Below are positions 27,023 to 36,636 of a DNA stretch of 64,000 bases, piece after piece (the stretch's first letter is position 1; every line of letters starts with the position of its first letter). Under the pieces are notes generated by a model. The model was given only the letters and a program-made list of their open reading frames with translations, was not told the DNA's origin and made no database searches. The position numbers were made by a program, and so were the translations under genes. The stretch is from Psychromonas sp. Urea-02u-13 (GTDB lineage: Bacteria; Pseudomonadota; Gammaproteobacteria; Enterobacterales; Psychromonadaceae): NCBI RefSeq assembly GCF_002835995.1, contig NZ_PJBZ01000038.1, positions 26,718 through 90,717 of the forward strand. Direction: 5' to 3'.

Positions 27023-27604
27023 ATGCTGTCACTACCGATTAACGAGCAACTAAAGAACTTATTAAGCTGGCAACAAAGTGTTTTTTGTATGGCGCTCAGT
27101 GAGCATACCGTTTTACATTTCCATCTTTTTTGTGATGCGATTGAAAGTGATTTAGGGGATGACATTGATAAACTCAATGAACTTTTCTGGGAAAAAATGA
27201 CCGTTAAAGGCGCAAAAATCAATTTCACTACACAGCAAGAGCAGTTCGATGAAATAATTCCTGACATGCGTGATCATGATTTTTATGGTGTTTATCCTGC
27301 TATCGATCATTGCGTGATTTTAAGCTGTGCTTTTAACACTTTTTTAATCAAATCAAATGAAGAAGCACTCGACGCAAGCCAAACCAGCTTCTCAACCATT
27401 GCGAGTTTTATTGAATTACAAAGTGATACTGAGATAGATGATGAGGCATTAATTGCTGAACCATTATTTATTGAACAGCTTGAATTTCAAACAGAACTAC
27501 TACGAATGTTAGACAATGCACGCAGCCCAGAATTAATAAAATCCATCCGCGCCTTTGTACGAAGCCACGGAGTCACTAACCTAGGCATTGCGCTGACTGA
27601 TTGA
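27023..27604 (+). CDS. yjaG: DUF416 family protein YjaG
   Basis: A 193-residue acidic cytosolic protein of the DUF416/YjaG family; function unknown. Characteristic text is SWQQSVFCMALSEHTVLHF near residue 15 and the C-terminal FVRSHGVTNLGIAL. In E. coli yjaG also lies directly before hupA, as here (157 bp apart). AGGAAAACT precedes the ATG. Confidence 0.88.
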   Translation: MLSLPINEQLKNLLSWQQSVFCMALSEHTVLHFHLFCDAIESDLGDDIDKLNELFWEKMTVKGAKINFTTQQEQFDEIIPDMRDHDFYGVYPAIDHCVILSCAFNTFLIKSNEEALDASQTSFSTIASFIELQSDTEIDDEALIAEPLFIEQLEFQTELLRMLDNARSPELIKSIRAFVRSHGVTNLGIALTD

Positions 27605-27761
27605 TTTAACAACTTTTATGTGATTTTTAACACAATAAGAACATTTAAAAGTGATAAATCATACTTTTACGCTCATAAGACTTTACTTAACAAGTGCACT
27701 TGAAATACATTGATTCGGTAAGTTACATTCAACCCACACTTATATAAATGGAAATCGAGAA

Positions 27762-28037
27762 ATGAACAAAACTCAACTTGTTGCAGAAATCGCAGAAAAA
27801 TCAGAACTGTCTAAAGTACAAGCAAAAGCGGCTTTAGAGCAAATTCTTTCAAGCATCACTGATAGCCTTAAAGATGGCGAACCAGTACAGCTAATCGGTT
27901 TTGGTACTTTCAAAGTAAATCACCGTGCTGCACGTACAGGTCGCAACCCACAAACGGGTGCAGACATTCAAATTAAAGCGGCAAATGTACCCGCTTTTGT
28001 TGCTGGTAAAGCACTGAAAGAATCAGTTAACGTTTAA
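27762..28037 (+). CDS. hupA: DNA-binding protein HU-alpha
   Basis: A 91-residue histone-like protein with the HU signature [20 protein letters not shown], whose beta arms insert into the DNA minor groove. It compacts and bends DNA as a homodimer or as a heterodimer with HU-beta. Its position after yjaG supports hupA over hupB, which usually follows lon. It ends with a UUCG-capped terminator. Confidence 0.96.
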   Translation: MNKTQLVAEIAEKSELSKVQAKAALEQILSSITDSLKDGEPVQLIGFGTFKVNHRAARTGRNPQTGADIQIKAANVPAFVAGKALKESVNV

Positions 28038-28063
28038 TTTCGTTAATAATAAAGAACAATAAA

Positions 28064-28094
28064 AAGGTGAAACTTCGGTTTCACCTTTTTTTTT
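28064..28094 (+). terminator. Terminator of hupA
   Basis: A 10-bp stem AAGGTGAAAC/GTTTCACCTT (28064-28073, 28078-28087) with a TTCG tetraloop and a long T run. Confidence 0.9.
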
Positions 28095-28101
28095 GTTACT
28101 C

Positions 28102-28364
28102 ATACCCGTCATCAATCAATATGCTTTGCTCAGTCGCTAGCTCGTATACCAAGGCAAGGCGCAACATGATGAAAATTGCTAGCCCTTATCGAATTTTGTA
28201 ACGCTGAATTGGTTTACGAGCTAACGACCCGTAGGGCAAGTTTTGAGGCAAACATCTTCGTTGTTAGAAAGCGTTGATTGAACCAGTTAGATCTTCCACT
28301 TCCTGCCTAGAATCTCTTCACCTCAATACTTGCTGAGCTTTGCATCTTGAATGATAACGGGTAT
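28102..28364. mobile_element. MITE-like element, copy 1 (263 bp)
   Basis: The ends ATACCCGTCATCAATCAA (28102-28119) and TTGAATGATAACGGGTAT (28347-28364) are inverted repeats with 16 of 18 matches. The element has no coding capacity. About 80 bp of its right half are shared with a shorter copy at 38546-38716. A second inverted pair is nested inside (28134-28152 and 28209-28227, 17 of 19 matches), which suggests a composite or an insertion of another small repeat. No target duplication is obvious. Confidence 0.7.
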
Positions 28365-28400
28365 ATTGCTCTAAATGTCCGCATAGAACGAGAGAGCAGT

Positions 28401-29420
28401 ATGCCTACGAATAACAATCAATTTGAACGCCTACGTTGTATTAAACGTATTGACCAAACCACTGATGCCAGCACCTTTGAATTTGAACACCTCGAACAAA
28501 CCCCTTTTGAATTCCAAGCAGGTCAATTTTTAACGTTTGAGATCAATCATTACAACAATTTGTTATACCGCGCTTACTCTATTTGCTCTTCTCCTGAAAA
28601 ACCAAACAGCGTGACAGTGGCTATCAAACGCGTGCCAGGCGGTAAAGTGTCTAATTACTTGCTTGATAACCTAAAAGCTGGCCATGCGCTTCCTGCAATG
28701 GCACCTGCTGGTCAATTTACGCAAGAAGCTAATAAAACCACTAAAAACCTATTATTGATGAGTGCGGGTAGTGGTATTACGCCTTGTTTAGCGATTGCTC
28801 AAGATAGTTTAGATAAAAACTTAGATGTGAATATTCATTTCATTCATAGCGCACGTATAAGTGACGATGTGATCATGGCTTCGCTATTAACAGAATTAGC
28901 GATAAAACATGATAACTTCCGCTTAACGCTTATTCTAGAAAAGAGCGACAACGCTGAGCATTTTGAAGGTCGCTTAGATAGCCCCCTATTCACTCAATTA
29001 GTGCCTGATACTAACGAGCAAACCATCTTTATTTGTGGTCCTTCGTTATATATGAAATCAGTAGAAGAGATTGTCTCCGCAACTGACTTTAATATGGAAT
29101 ATTTCCACAAAGAAAGCTTTGTCCCTGAAGCAAAAGCAGGAGAGCCTGTTTTTTCCGATATTAACCATCAAATTACATTTCCTGCGCTTGATAAGCAGTT
29201 TATGGCAAACGATCAGCAAACCCTATTGGATGCTATGCAAGGAGCTGGTATTAAAGTGCCTTATTCGTGTAAATCAGGTATCTGTGGCGCGTGTAAGTGT
29301 AAAGTCTCTGGCGATGTAGTGAGTAGCAGCAGTGAAGCGCTGACAGCGGAGCAAATTGAACTAGGTTATGTATTAAGTTGCAGTACCAAAGCCAACTCTG
29401 ATTTAATTGTAGAACTGTAA
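28401..29420 (+). CDS. Hcr-like NADH oxidoreductase with FAD and 2Fe-2S domains
   Basis: A 339-residue flavoprotein electron-transfer subunit. FAD-binding motif RAYSICSSPEKP, NAD-binding region LLLMSAGSGITPCLAIAQ, and a C-terminal plant-type ferredoxin with four cysteines in PYSCKSGICGACKCKV and LSCSTK. Order and length match Hcr, the reductase of hybrid cluster protein; hcp itself is not adjacent, so other partners are possible. The ATG at 28401 is preferred because an upstream in-frame ATG (28347) lies in the terminal repeat of the MITE-like element. Confidence 0.78.
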   Translation: MPTNNNQFERLRCIKRIDQTTDASTFEFEHLEQTPFEFQAGQFLTFEINHYNNLLYRAYSICSSPEKPNSVTVAIKRVPGGKVSNYLLDNLKAGHALPAMAPAGQFTQEANKTTKNLLLMSAGSGITPCLAIAQDSLDKNLDVNIHFIHSARISDDVIMASLLTELAIKHDNFRLTLILEKSDNAEHFEGRLDSPLFTQLVPDTNEQTIFICGPSLYMKSVEEIVSATDFNMEYFHKESFVPEAKAGEPVFSDINHQITFPALDKQFMANDQQTLLDAMQGAGIKVPYSCKSGICGACKCKVSGDVVSSSSEALTAEQIELGYVLSCSTKANSDLIVEL

Positions 29421-29424
29421 AGAG

Positions 29425-29542
29425 AGCTATTAGCCGTCAGCTGTCAGTTATCAGCAGGTAATAAAAAAGCCGACATACTTCGTATGTCGGCTTTTTTATT
29501 CTTAGTACCTAACTGATAGCTGACAGCTACTAACTGACAGCT
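29425..29542. repeat. Inverted-arm element around the hcr/purD terminator
   Basis: The left arm (29425-29460, with GTCAGCTGTCAGTTATCAG) and right arm (29506-29542, with CTGATAGCTGACAGCTACT) are imperfect inverted copies, about 21 of 25 matches in the inner part. They flank a strong terminator. The arms are built from repeated CTGTCAG/CTGACAG words. Confidence 0.65.
29463..29497. terminator. Bidirectional terminator between the Hcr-like gene and purD
   Basis: A 16-bp stem AAAAAAGCCGACATAC (29463-29478) with its complement at 29482-29497 and a 3-nt loop. A and T runs flank both sides. Confidence 0.85.
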
Positions 29543-29551
29543 TCTTAAAAG

Positions 29552-30838
29552 CTACTTCTCTGCTTCACGTGCAATAGCACGGTAAGCGATATCGTTACGA
29601 TGGAACATGCCATCCCAACTAATCTGTTTAGTTAGCGCGTACGCTTTCTGTTGCGCTTCAGTCACTGTATTACCTAGTGCCGTTGCACAAAGAACACGAC
29701 CACCGCTTGTCACGACTTTACCGTCAACGACAGCAGTACCGCCGTGGAATACTTTCAGACCTTCAGATTCAGCAGGGATATCAGAGATAACCAAGCCTTT
29801 CTTGTAATCAGCAGGGTAACCGCCAGCAGCCAAAACAACACCAATGGCAGCACGAGGATCAAACTCAGCAACCATGCCTTCAAGCTCGCCATTCACACCA
29901 GCAAGACATAAAGTAACGATGTCAGACTTCATGCGTAACATGATTGGTTGTGTTTCAGGGTCACCAAAACGACAGTTATACTCGATAACTTTCGGTGTTC
30001 CGTCAGCCATGATCATAAGACCCGCGTAAAGGAAACCAGTGTAAGTATTACCTTCAGCAGCCATACCTTCAACGGTTGGGTTGATAACTAATTCCATGAT
30101 GCGATCATGCATTTCAGGAGTCACAACAGGCGCAGGAGAATAAGCACCCATACCGCCCGTGTTTGGACCTGTATCGCCGTCACCAACACGTTTGTGATCT
30201 TGGCTTGTTGCCATTGCTACGATATTTTTACCATCAACCATTACGATAAATGATGCTTCTTCACCGTCTAGGAACTCTTCAATAACAACACGATGTCCCG
30301 CTTCGCCAAATGCGTTGCCAGCCAACATATCTTGAATTGCATCTTCAGCTTCTTGTAACGTCATCGCTACAATAACGCCTTTACCAGCAGCAAGACCATC
30401 AGCCTTGATGACAATAGGTGCGCCTTTTTCACGAACGTAAGCCAATGCAGGCTCAACTTCAGTGAAGTTTTGGTACCAAGCTGTTGGAATATCATGACGG
30501 TCTAAGAAATCTTTAGTGAAAGCTTTAGAGCCTTCTAACTGTGCAGCCGCTTTAGTAGGACCAAAACAAGCAAGACCCGCTTCTTGGAATGCATCAACCA
30601 CACCAATAACAAGCGGTGCTTCAGGACCAACAATCGTTAGCTCAACGTTATTTTCTTTTGCGAAAGCCACTAATGCATCAATGTCTTCAACACAGATATT
30701 TACGTTAGTTACTTTAGCCTCTAGTGCACTACCGGCATTACCAGGTGCAACAAAGATATTTTCTACTTGTTCGTTTTGTGCCACTTTCCATGCCAAAGCA
30801 TGCTCACGACCACCACTACCAATAATCAATACATTCAT
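29552..30838 (-). CDS. purD: Phosphoribosylamine--glycine ligase
   Basis: A 428-residue ATP-grasp enzyme of purine synthesis that joins glycine to phosphoribosylamine. N-terminal MNVLIIGSGGREHALAWK, ATP-grasp motifs VIKADGLAAGKGVIVA and GDPETQPIMLRM, and HKRVGDGDTGPNTGGMGAY. Full length for the family. It lies downstream of purH in the same direction, as in the classical purHD operon, but nearly 300 bp of repeat-containing sequence separate them. Confidence 0.97.
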   Translation of the reverse strand: MNVLIIGSGGREHALAWKVAQNEQVENIFVAPGNAGSALEAKVTNVNICVEDIDALVAFAKENNVELTIVGPEAPLVIGVVDAFQEAGLACFGPTKAAAQLEGSKAFTKDFLDRHDIPTAWYQNFTEVEPALAYVREKGAPIVIKADGLAAGKGVIVAMTLQEAEDAIQDMLAGNAFGEAGHRVVIEEFLDGEEASFIVMVDGKNIVAMATSQDHKRVGDGDTGPNTGGMGAYSPAPVVTPEMHDRIMELVINPTVEGMAAEGNTYTGFLYAGLMIMADGTPKVIEYNCRFGDPETQPIMLRMKSDIVTLCLAGVNGELEGMVAEFDPRAAIGVVLAAGGYPADYKKGLVISDIPAESEGLKVFHGGTAVVDGKVVTSGGRVLCATALGNTVTEAQQKAYALTKQISWDGMFHRNDIAYRAIAREAEK

Positions 30839-30891
30839 TTTATGTCCTTACGCAACTCTGCTCGTCGCCATTTATAATTAATTTCTGCGTC

Positions 30892-30927
30892 GAAAGTGCT
30901 CATTTAGACGACTAAACTCCGCGCTTT
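30892..30927 (-). repeat. Structured interspersed repeat, copy B (between purH and purD)
   Basis: Read on the minus strand: AAAGCGCGGAG, then a hairpin TTTAG TCGT CTAAA, then TGAGCACTTT. The conserved flanks are shared with copy A (within 31020-31140), while the hairpin stem differs in sequence. Confidence 0.6.
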
Positions 30928-31019
30928 CTTCTTGAACTAAATTAAAATGGCTTAGCCCAGAATTACTTTCATAATATATATAAAAAACTGGTGGCATAAA
31001 TGCCACCAAATCAAATAGA

Positions 31020-31140
31020 TTAATCGTCTTTTTGCTAAGTGATTTCGTTCGAAATCAAGGCAAAAGCGCGGAGCTTGCTACTGCAAGTGAGCACTTTTAA
31101 GGCCGAGTTCGAACTAAAGCACGACGCAAAAACAGATTAA
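31020..31140 (+). repeat. Structured interspersed repeat, copy A (ends at the purH stop)
   Basis: The ends TTAATCGTCTTTTTGC and GCAAAAACAGATTAA are near-perfect inverted repeats. Inside are a hairpin GATTTCG TT CGAAATC (31041-31056) and the core AAAGCGCGGAG, hairpin CTTGC TACT GCAAG, TGAGCACTTT. The right end supplies the purH stop codon region. The core is the counterpart of copy B, in opposite orientation. Confidence 0.65.
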
Positions 31141-32729
31141 TGGCGGAAGTGACGCATTCCCGTAAATACCATTGCCATGTTGTGCTCATCTGCTGCTGCG
31201 ATAACTTCTTCGTCGCGCATTGAACCACCAGGCTGGATTACACAGCTAATGCCTGCTTCTGCAGCTGCATCAATACCGTCACGGAATGGGAAAAACGCAT
31301 CCGATGACATCACTGAACCTTCAACCACTAGGTTTTCGTCAGCAGCTTTAATACCTGCAATTTTAGCACTGTAAACGCGGCTCATTTGACCTGCGCCAAC
31401 ACCAACCGTTGCACTGTTTTTAACGTAAACAATGGCATTTGATTTAACATATTTAGCGACTTTCCAGCTAAATAATAAATCAGAGAATTCTGCTTCAGTA
31501 GGTTGACGTTTAGAAACAACTTTAAGGTCTTCAAGTCCAACCATACCTTGGTCGCGATCTTGTACTAATAAACCACCGTTAACACGTTTAATGTCAAACT
31601 CAGTTGTTTTATCAGCCCATTCGCCACATTCAAGTAAACGTAGATTTTTCTTAGCTGCAACAATTTGTGCAGCTTCTGCTGTTACTGATGGTGCAATGAT
31701 CACTTCAACGAATTGACGAGAAACGATTGCTTCAGCTGTATCTGCATCTAACTCACGGTTAAACGCGATGATGCCACCAAATGCTGATGTCGGGTCAGTT
31801 TTGTAAGCACCTTCATAAGCATCAAGGATGTTACCGGCAACCGCTACACCACATGGGTTTGCATGTTTAACGATAACACAAGCAGGTTCAGAAAATTCTT
31901 TAACACATTCAAGTGCTGCATCTGTATCTGCAATATTGTTGTAAGAAAGCGCTTTGCCTTGAAGCTGTGTTGCTGTTGCAACAGATGCTTCTTGTACTTC
32001 ATTTTCAACATAAAAAGCAGCTGCTTGGTGAGAGTTTTCACCGTAACGCATATCTTGCTTCTTCTGGAATTGCATGTTGAAAGTACGTGGGAATTTAGAT
32101 TCCTCATCGCCTTCTTTGTTTTCGCCGTAGCTTGCTACTTTAGTACCGAAGTAGTTTGCGATCATACAGTCATATTGTGCAGTATGTTCGAAAGCTGCAA
32201 TCGCTAAGTCAAAACGCGTTTTGTACGTTAGGCTACCTTCGTTGCTATTCATCTCAGTTAAGATGCGCGAGTAATCAGAAGCGTTTACTACGATAGTCAC
32301 GTCTTTATGATTTTTAGCAGCAGAACGAACCATTGTTGGGCCACCGATATCGATGTTTTCAATCGCATCTTCAAGCTTACAATCAGGGTTAGCGACTGTA
32401 GCAGCAAATGGATATAGGTTTACAACAACCATATCAATTGCTTGAATCTCGTTAGCAGCCATGATGTCTTCATCAATACCGCGGCGAGCAAGAATGCCAC
32501 CGTGAATTTTTGGGTGAAGTGTTTTAACACGTCCATCCATCATTTCAGGAAAACCTGTGTAGTCTGAAACTTCAGTTACTTTAATGCCATTTGCAGCAAG
32601 TAGCTTACAAGTACCACCTGTAGAAAGGATTTCAACACCCTTTTCAGCTAATTCACGTGCAAATTCAACAATACCTGCTTTGTCAGAAACACTCAGTAGT
32701 GCTCTTTTTATCGGTCGGCTAGTTTCCAT
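31137..32729 (-). CDS. purH: Bifunctional AICAR formyltransferase/IMP cyclohydrolase
   Basis: A 530-residue enzyme for the last two steps of IMP synthesis. The N-terminal IMP cyclohydrolase (MGS-like fold) starts [16 protein letters not shown], with [16 protein letters not shown]. The C-terminal transformylase has the Lys-His pair in [12 protein letters not shown] and the ending [13 protein letters not shown]. Full length. It is the first gene of purHD; a PurR-like box overlaps its promoter region. Confidence 0.97.
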   Translation of the reverse strand: METSRPIKRALLSVSDKAGIVEFARELAEKGVEILSTGGTCKLLAANGIKVTEVSDYTGFPEMMDGRVKTLHPKIHGGILARRGIDEDIMAANEIQAIDMVVVNLYPFAATVANPDCKLEDAIENIDIGGPTMVRSAAKNHKDVTIVVNASDYSRILTEMNSNEGSLTYKTRFDLAIAAFEHTAQYDCMIANYFGTKVASYGENKEGDEESKFPRTFNMQFQKKQDMRYGENSHQAAAFYVENEVQEASVATATQLQGKALSYNNIADTDAALECVKEFSEPACVIVKHANPCGVAVAGNILDAYEGAYKTDPTSAFGGIIAFNRELDADTAEAIVSRQFVEVIIAPSVTAEAAQIVAAKKNLRLLECGEWADKTTEFDIKRVNGGLLVQDRDQGMVGLEDLKVVSKRQPTEAEFSDLLFSWKVAKYVKSNAIVYVKNSATVGVGAGQMSRVYSAKIAGIKAADENLVVEGSVMSSDAFFPFRDGIDAAAEAGISCVIQPGGSMRDEEVIAAADEHNMAMVFTGMRHFRH

Positions 32730-32800
32730 TTCGTACTCATTCCTCGGTTAAATTAATCATTAACAATAGCTCTAACTGAACTATTAGATCCAGGTCTCGT

Positions 32801-32823
32801 ATTCTACCCGAAAACGATGGCAA
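32801..32823 (-). promoter_or_regulatory. Candidate PurR box and -10 of purHD
   Basis: On the minus strand TTGCCATCGTTTTCGG (32823 down to 32808) fits 8 of 11 informative positions of the PurR consensus ANGCAANCGNTTNCNT and keeps the central CG. It immediately precedes TAGAAT (32806-32801), a plausible -10, so repressor binding would block the polymerase. Confidence 0.5.
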
Positions 32824-32936
32824 TTTGAGCTATTTATTTATAAATAAAGGGATTTCTAAGTTAGCTTGAGAGAATGCTTATAGATTAAACAAAAACAGGT
32901 GGGGATATATCCGTTACGACTTAATAGGCTTTATTC

Positions 32937-32979
32937 CATCGCCCGTGCGGATACTAAGGTAAGGCATGCCTGGGCGATG
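32937..32979. repeat. Inverted repeat in the purH upstream gap
   Basis: CATCGCCC (32937-32944) and GGGCGATG (32972-32979) are perfect inverted copies enclosing a 27-nt segment with palindrome AGGCATGCCT. It lies in the 323-bp gap between purH and the GGDEF/EAL gene, which has no coding sequence. Confidence 0.4.
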
Positions 32980-33052
32980 AGTTAGCTAAAATATTACTGT
33001 GGTTTGATAAAAATAGAGCGAGTAAATTCTAAAGTAAATAATGCGCTATTCA

Positions 33053-35335
33053 TCAATGTTCTATACGAGCAAGAAAGTGATTACCTTTGTTTTGTTCATG
33101 CCAGCACTCAAAATCGTTGCATCGAAGTGGCTTAGAAAAATAATAACCTTGAATGATATCGACAGTTAATATTTTTAGACGCAATAATTGCTCTAATTCT
33201 TCCACACCCTCAGCAACAACAGATAAATTCAGAGCATGCGCCATTTCAGTGATAGCAACCACCAAGGCATCATTTTGTTTATCACTATTAAGCTCAGTAA
33301 TAAATGAGCTATCGATTTTTAAACAATCAAAGGGGAAGTTTTTTAAATAATTAAGCGATGAATAACCGGTACCAAAATCATCTAATGATAAACGCACACC
33401 ACGCTGATGTAGGGCTTGCATCGTTTTTAATACTAACGCCTGATCGCTGATTAATAACCCTTCCGTAATTTCAATCTCTAGCGCCTGAGCATTAATCTCG
33501 TTTTTACGCAGTGCATTATCAACCACATTAACTAAATCACCATATAAAAACTGCCGAGGGGAAACGTTAACAGCAAGATAAAAATCGTCTCCAAAACGGT
33601 CAATCCAACGTTTAAGTTGTAAACATGCTTGTTCAATCACCCAACTACCTATCTCAACAATATCTCCAGTTTGCTCTGCAATAGGAATAAACTGATCGGG
33701 ATAGACTTCACCGAGCTCTTCGCTACGCCAGCGGAGCAATACTTCCGCTCCCATTAATTGATCCGTGTGACTATTTACAAAAGGTTGGAAAACAAGATGA
33801 AACTCTTCTTTTTCTAATGCATGAGCAAGACACTTCTCAATACGCATATTTGCTTGAAGCGACTCTTCTAGTGCCCCCGTATAAAGCTGGGTGCGAACAG
33901 CCCCTGATGATTTCGCAACATGCAGGGAAATATCTAATTTATTTAATAATACAGCAGCACTTTCACCGTCATTAGGGAAAACAACCGCCCCCACATTCAA
34001 GGCTAACTTAACATCGACATCATGTAATTTTAAAGGCAAGTCAAACAACTGATGTAATCGTTCAAGTTGTAATTCGAGATGTTCGACTGATGAGATATCT
34101 TCAATGATGAAAGCAAACTCGTCACCATTATAACGACACAACATAGTCAAGGATTCGCTTAACAAACTGATTTTTTGAGAAGAGAATTTTAACGCTTGAT
34201 CACCAATATCATGCCCTAAAGTATCATTAATACGTTTAAAATCAGAGAGGTCAACTACACAAATGGCCACCAAGCTGGTTGCCTCTAAATCATCCAGATA
34301 CTTATCAAGTTTATTAATAAACACATTACGATTTAATAACCCAGTCAACAGGTCATATTGTAAAAAGTATTCGATGCTTTCAGCTCTGCGCTCAGAGGCC
34401 GAGAGCAAGCGCCCTATTACCAGCGTTAATTGTGATTCGTTTCCCTGCTCAATCTTAATTTGTGAAAAACTCGCTTCGTGCAATATGCCAGCGCTGTCTA
34501 ACAACTCTTTTTTATAGTTACGTATGCTCGTTTGGCGTTTAACAAAACGGCTCGGCAGCATGGCATTTAAAGGATCTTTTTCACTATTTTTTTTGGGAGA
34601 ATCATACTGATTATTAAGCGTTCCCCCAATGAAATCAATGACAAACTTATTCGCTAGAATGGTTTTGTTATTATTGTCTTTTACAAAAATAAGGTACTTC
34701 ATATTATCAATAATATTAGTGAGAATACGCTCCTTGCTTTGCAATTCAGCGAACATAATACGCTGTTGATTAATGTTTTGAATGTGACCTTGTAACTCAA
34801 TGCCCATTTTAGTTTGCTGCAATACAGTACTAATCTCAGCCCAAAGGTGAGAGCCATCTTTACAAACAAGCTCTACCTGCAAACAGTGAGGGTTGACACT
34901 AAAATTTCTAATTTGAGATTTTATCACTTCATAATCTAGCGCTTTTAAAAACAGAGAAGAAAACGCACGAGATATTAATGTTTCTTGTCGGTAACCTAAT
35001 AAGCCGTAACACATAGGTGAAATTGAAGTAATCTCTCCTCTGCTATTCAGCGTAAAGGAGATATCTGTTGAGCTCTGAACTAAGGCTTCACTTCTTTTTA
35101 ATCGATGATGCTCACGGCTTACTCCTTCGGCTAAATTTCTGGTTAAGAAATACAGTCGAAAACTCCAAAAAATCGCACTAAACAGCAATAAAAATAAAAT
35201 CTCTGCCATTTTTTTTTGTTGAAAATTGAGACCGTCTAAGAGAATTGATAACGAAACATTGTGATATAAAAAGTAGAAAGTGATTAAGATGCAAAAATAC
35301 AAAACAAGTGATGTGAGGATACTATTTTTAAGCAT
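33053..35335 (-). CDS. Membrane PAS-GGDEF-EAL protein (cyclic-di-GMP turnover)
   Basis: A 760-residue protein with two N-terminal membrane helices, PAS-type sensor regions (about 75-330), a GGDEF domain (about 345-510) and an EAL domain (about 520-755). The cyclase signature is CRYNGDEFAFI, so the first Gly is Asn, while DFKRINDTLGHDIGD is intact. The EAL domain keeps NVSPRQF, EITEG, DDFGTGYSSL and VAEGVEE, with EVL in place of EAL. I expect phosphodiesterase activity; cyclase activity is doubtful. The start at 35335 (MLKNSILTSL) follows AGGGGAG; an upstream in-frame ATG at 35395 has no such signal. Confidence 0.87.
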   Translation of the reverse strand: MLKNSILTSLVLYFCILITFYFLYHNVSLSILLDGLNFQQKKMAEILFLLLFSAIFWSFRLYFLTRNLAEGVSREHHRLKRSEALVQSSTDISFTLNSRGEITSISPMCYGLLGYRQETLISRAFSSLFLKALDYEVIKSQIRNFSVNPHCLQVELVCKDGSHLWAEISTVLQQTKMGIELQGHIQNINQQRIMFAELQSKERILTNIIDNMKYLIFVKDNNNKTILANKFVIDFIGGTLNNQYDSPKKNSEKDPLNAMLPSRFVKRQTSIRNYKKELLDSAGILHEASFSQIKIEQGNESQLTLVIGRLLSASERRAESIEYFLQYDLLTGLLNRNVFINKLDKYLDDLEATSLVAICVVDLSDFKRINDTLGHDIGDQALKFSSQKISLLSESLTMLCRYNGDEFAFIIEDISSVEHLELQLERLHQLFDLPLKLHDVDVKLALNVGAVVFPNDGESAAVLLNKLDISLHVAKSSGAVRTQLYTGALEESLQANMRIEKCLAHALEKEEFHLVFQPFVNSHTDQLMGAEVLLRWRSEELGEVYPDQFIPIAEQTGDIVEIGSWVIEQACLQLKRWIDRFGDDFYLAVNVSPRQFLYGDLVNVVDNALRKNEINAQALEIEITEGLLISDQALVLKTMQALHQRGVRLSLDDFGTGYSSLNYLKNFPFDCLKIDSSFITELNSDKQNDALVVAITEMAHALNLSVVAEGVEELEQLLRLKILTVDIIQGYYFSKPLRCNDFECWHEQNKGNHFLARIEH

Positions 35336-35437
35336 AAAGACTCCCCTATAAAAAGATAAGCCCAATAAAGATAGTAAATTGGTGTTATTTTTCAAATTTC
35401 AAAGCGTTTAATTTTGATTGTTTTTTATTCTAAAAAC

Positions 35438-35467
35438 AAAAAACCATGTCGAAACATGGTTTTTTTA
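35438..35467. terminator. Terminator downstream of hemE
   Basis: Stem AAAAAACCATGT/ACATGGTTTTTT (35438-35449, 35454-35465) with loop CGAA, flanked by A and T runs. It serves hemE on the minus strand. Confidence 0.85.
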
Positions 35468-35493
35468 TTAGCAAGCTGAATTAAAGGCTGGCT

Positions 35494-36558
35494 TTATTTG
35501 TGGTAAGGCACACTTAGCTCATGTACTGCATCAACAAATACTTTTGCATTCTCAGGCGGTACATCCAAATGAATACCATGGCCTAAGTTAAATACGTGAC
35601 CGGCGCCACTACCAAAGCTTTCAAGAATCGTTGCCACTTCTTGGCGGATACGTTCTGGCGACGCATATAACATTGATGGGTCCATGTTGCCTTGTAACGC
35701 AACACGCGAGCCAACACGTGCTTTCGCTTCAGCCATATCGATAGTCCAATCTAAGCCGATTGCATCACAACCTGTGTCTGCAATCTGTTCGATCCATTGA
35801 CCACCATTTTTTGTGAATAAAGTAACCGGAATTTTTTGACCATCATAGTTACGGGTTAAACCATCCACTATTTTTGCCATATATTGTAGTGAGAAATCTT
35901 TATAATCGCGTGGCGATAAAATACCACCCCAGGTATCAAATACCATTACAGATTGAGCACCAGCTGCAATTTGTGCATTCAAGTAACTGATAACAGAATC
36001 AGCTAATTTATCTAATAAAGTATGCAGGATTTGTGGTTCAGCAAAGGCCATTTTTTTAATTTTAGTGAAAAATTTTGAACCGCTACCTTCAACCATATAC
36101 GTTGCTAATGTCCAAGGGCTGCCTGAAAAACCGATTAATGGCACTTCACCTTTAAGATCACGGCGAATAGTACGTACTGCATTCATAACGTACTGAAGTT
36201 CACCTTCAGGATCTGGCATGATCAGGTTATCAACGTCTTTCTTACAGCGAATAGGACGTTCAAATCTAGGACCCTCACCTTCAGAGAAATACAGACCAAG
36301 ACCCATTGCATCTGGAATCGTTAAAATATCAGAAAATAGAATAGCAGCATCGAGATCAAAGCGGCGTAGAGGCTGTAACGTCACTTCACAGGCAAGGTCT
36401 GCATTACGGCATAACGACATAAAATCGCCAGCTTGTGCACGTGTTGCTTTATATTCAGGTAAATATCGTCCAGCTTGACGCATCATCCATACAGGTGTTT
36501 TATCAACCTCTTGTCTCAATAATGCGCGAATATAACGATCATTCTTTAATTCTGTCAT
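35494..36558 (-). CDS. hemE: Uroporphyrinogen decarboxylase
   Basis: A 354-residue cofactor-free enzyme that decarboxylates the four acetate side chains of uroporphyrinogen III in heme synthesis. Signature [15 protein letters not shown] near the start and [16 protein letters not shown] in the middle, GNMDPSMLY and NLGHGIH toward the end. Full length. It follows nudC by 78 bp in the same direction, as in E. coli (rsd, nudC, hemE). Confidence 0.97.
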   Translation of the reverse strand: MTELKNDRYIRALLRQEVDKTPVWMMRQAGRYLPEYKATRAQAGDFMSLCRNADLACEVTLQPLRRFDLDAAILFSDILTIPDAMGLGLYFSEGEGPRFERPIRCKKDVDNLIMPDPEGELQYVMNAVRTIRRDLKGEVPLIGFSGSPWTLATYMVEGSGSKFFTKIKKMAFAEPQILHTLLDKLADSVISYLNAQIAAGAQSVMVFDTWGGILSPRDYKDFSLQYMAKIVDGLTRNYDGQKIPVTLFTKNGGQWIEQIADTGCDAIGLDWTIDMAEAKARVGSRVALQGNMDPSMLYASPERIRQEVATILESFGSGAGHVFNLGHGIHLDVPPENAKVFVDAVHELSVPYHK

Positions 36559-36636
36559 GCTTATCTACCCTACTAAATAATTGTAAAATTTTGTTGTTCG
36601 TATGCTATCACTTTTCACTTCGATATTAATATTTTT

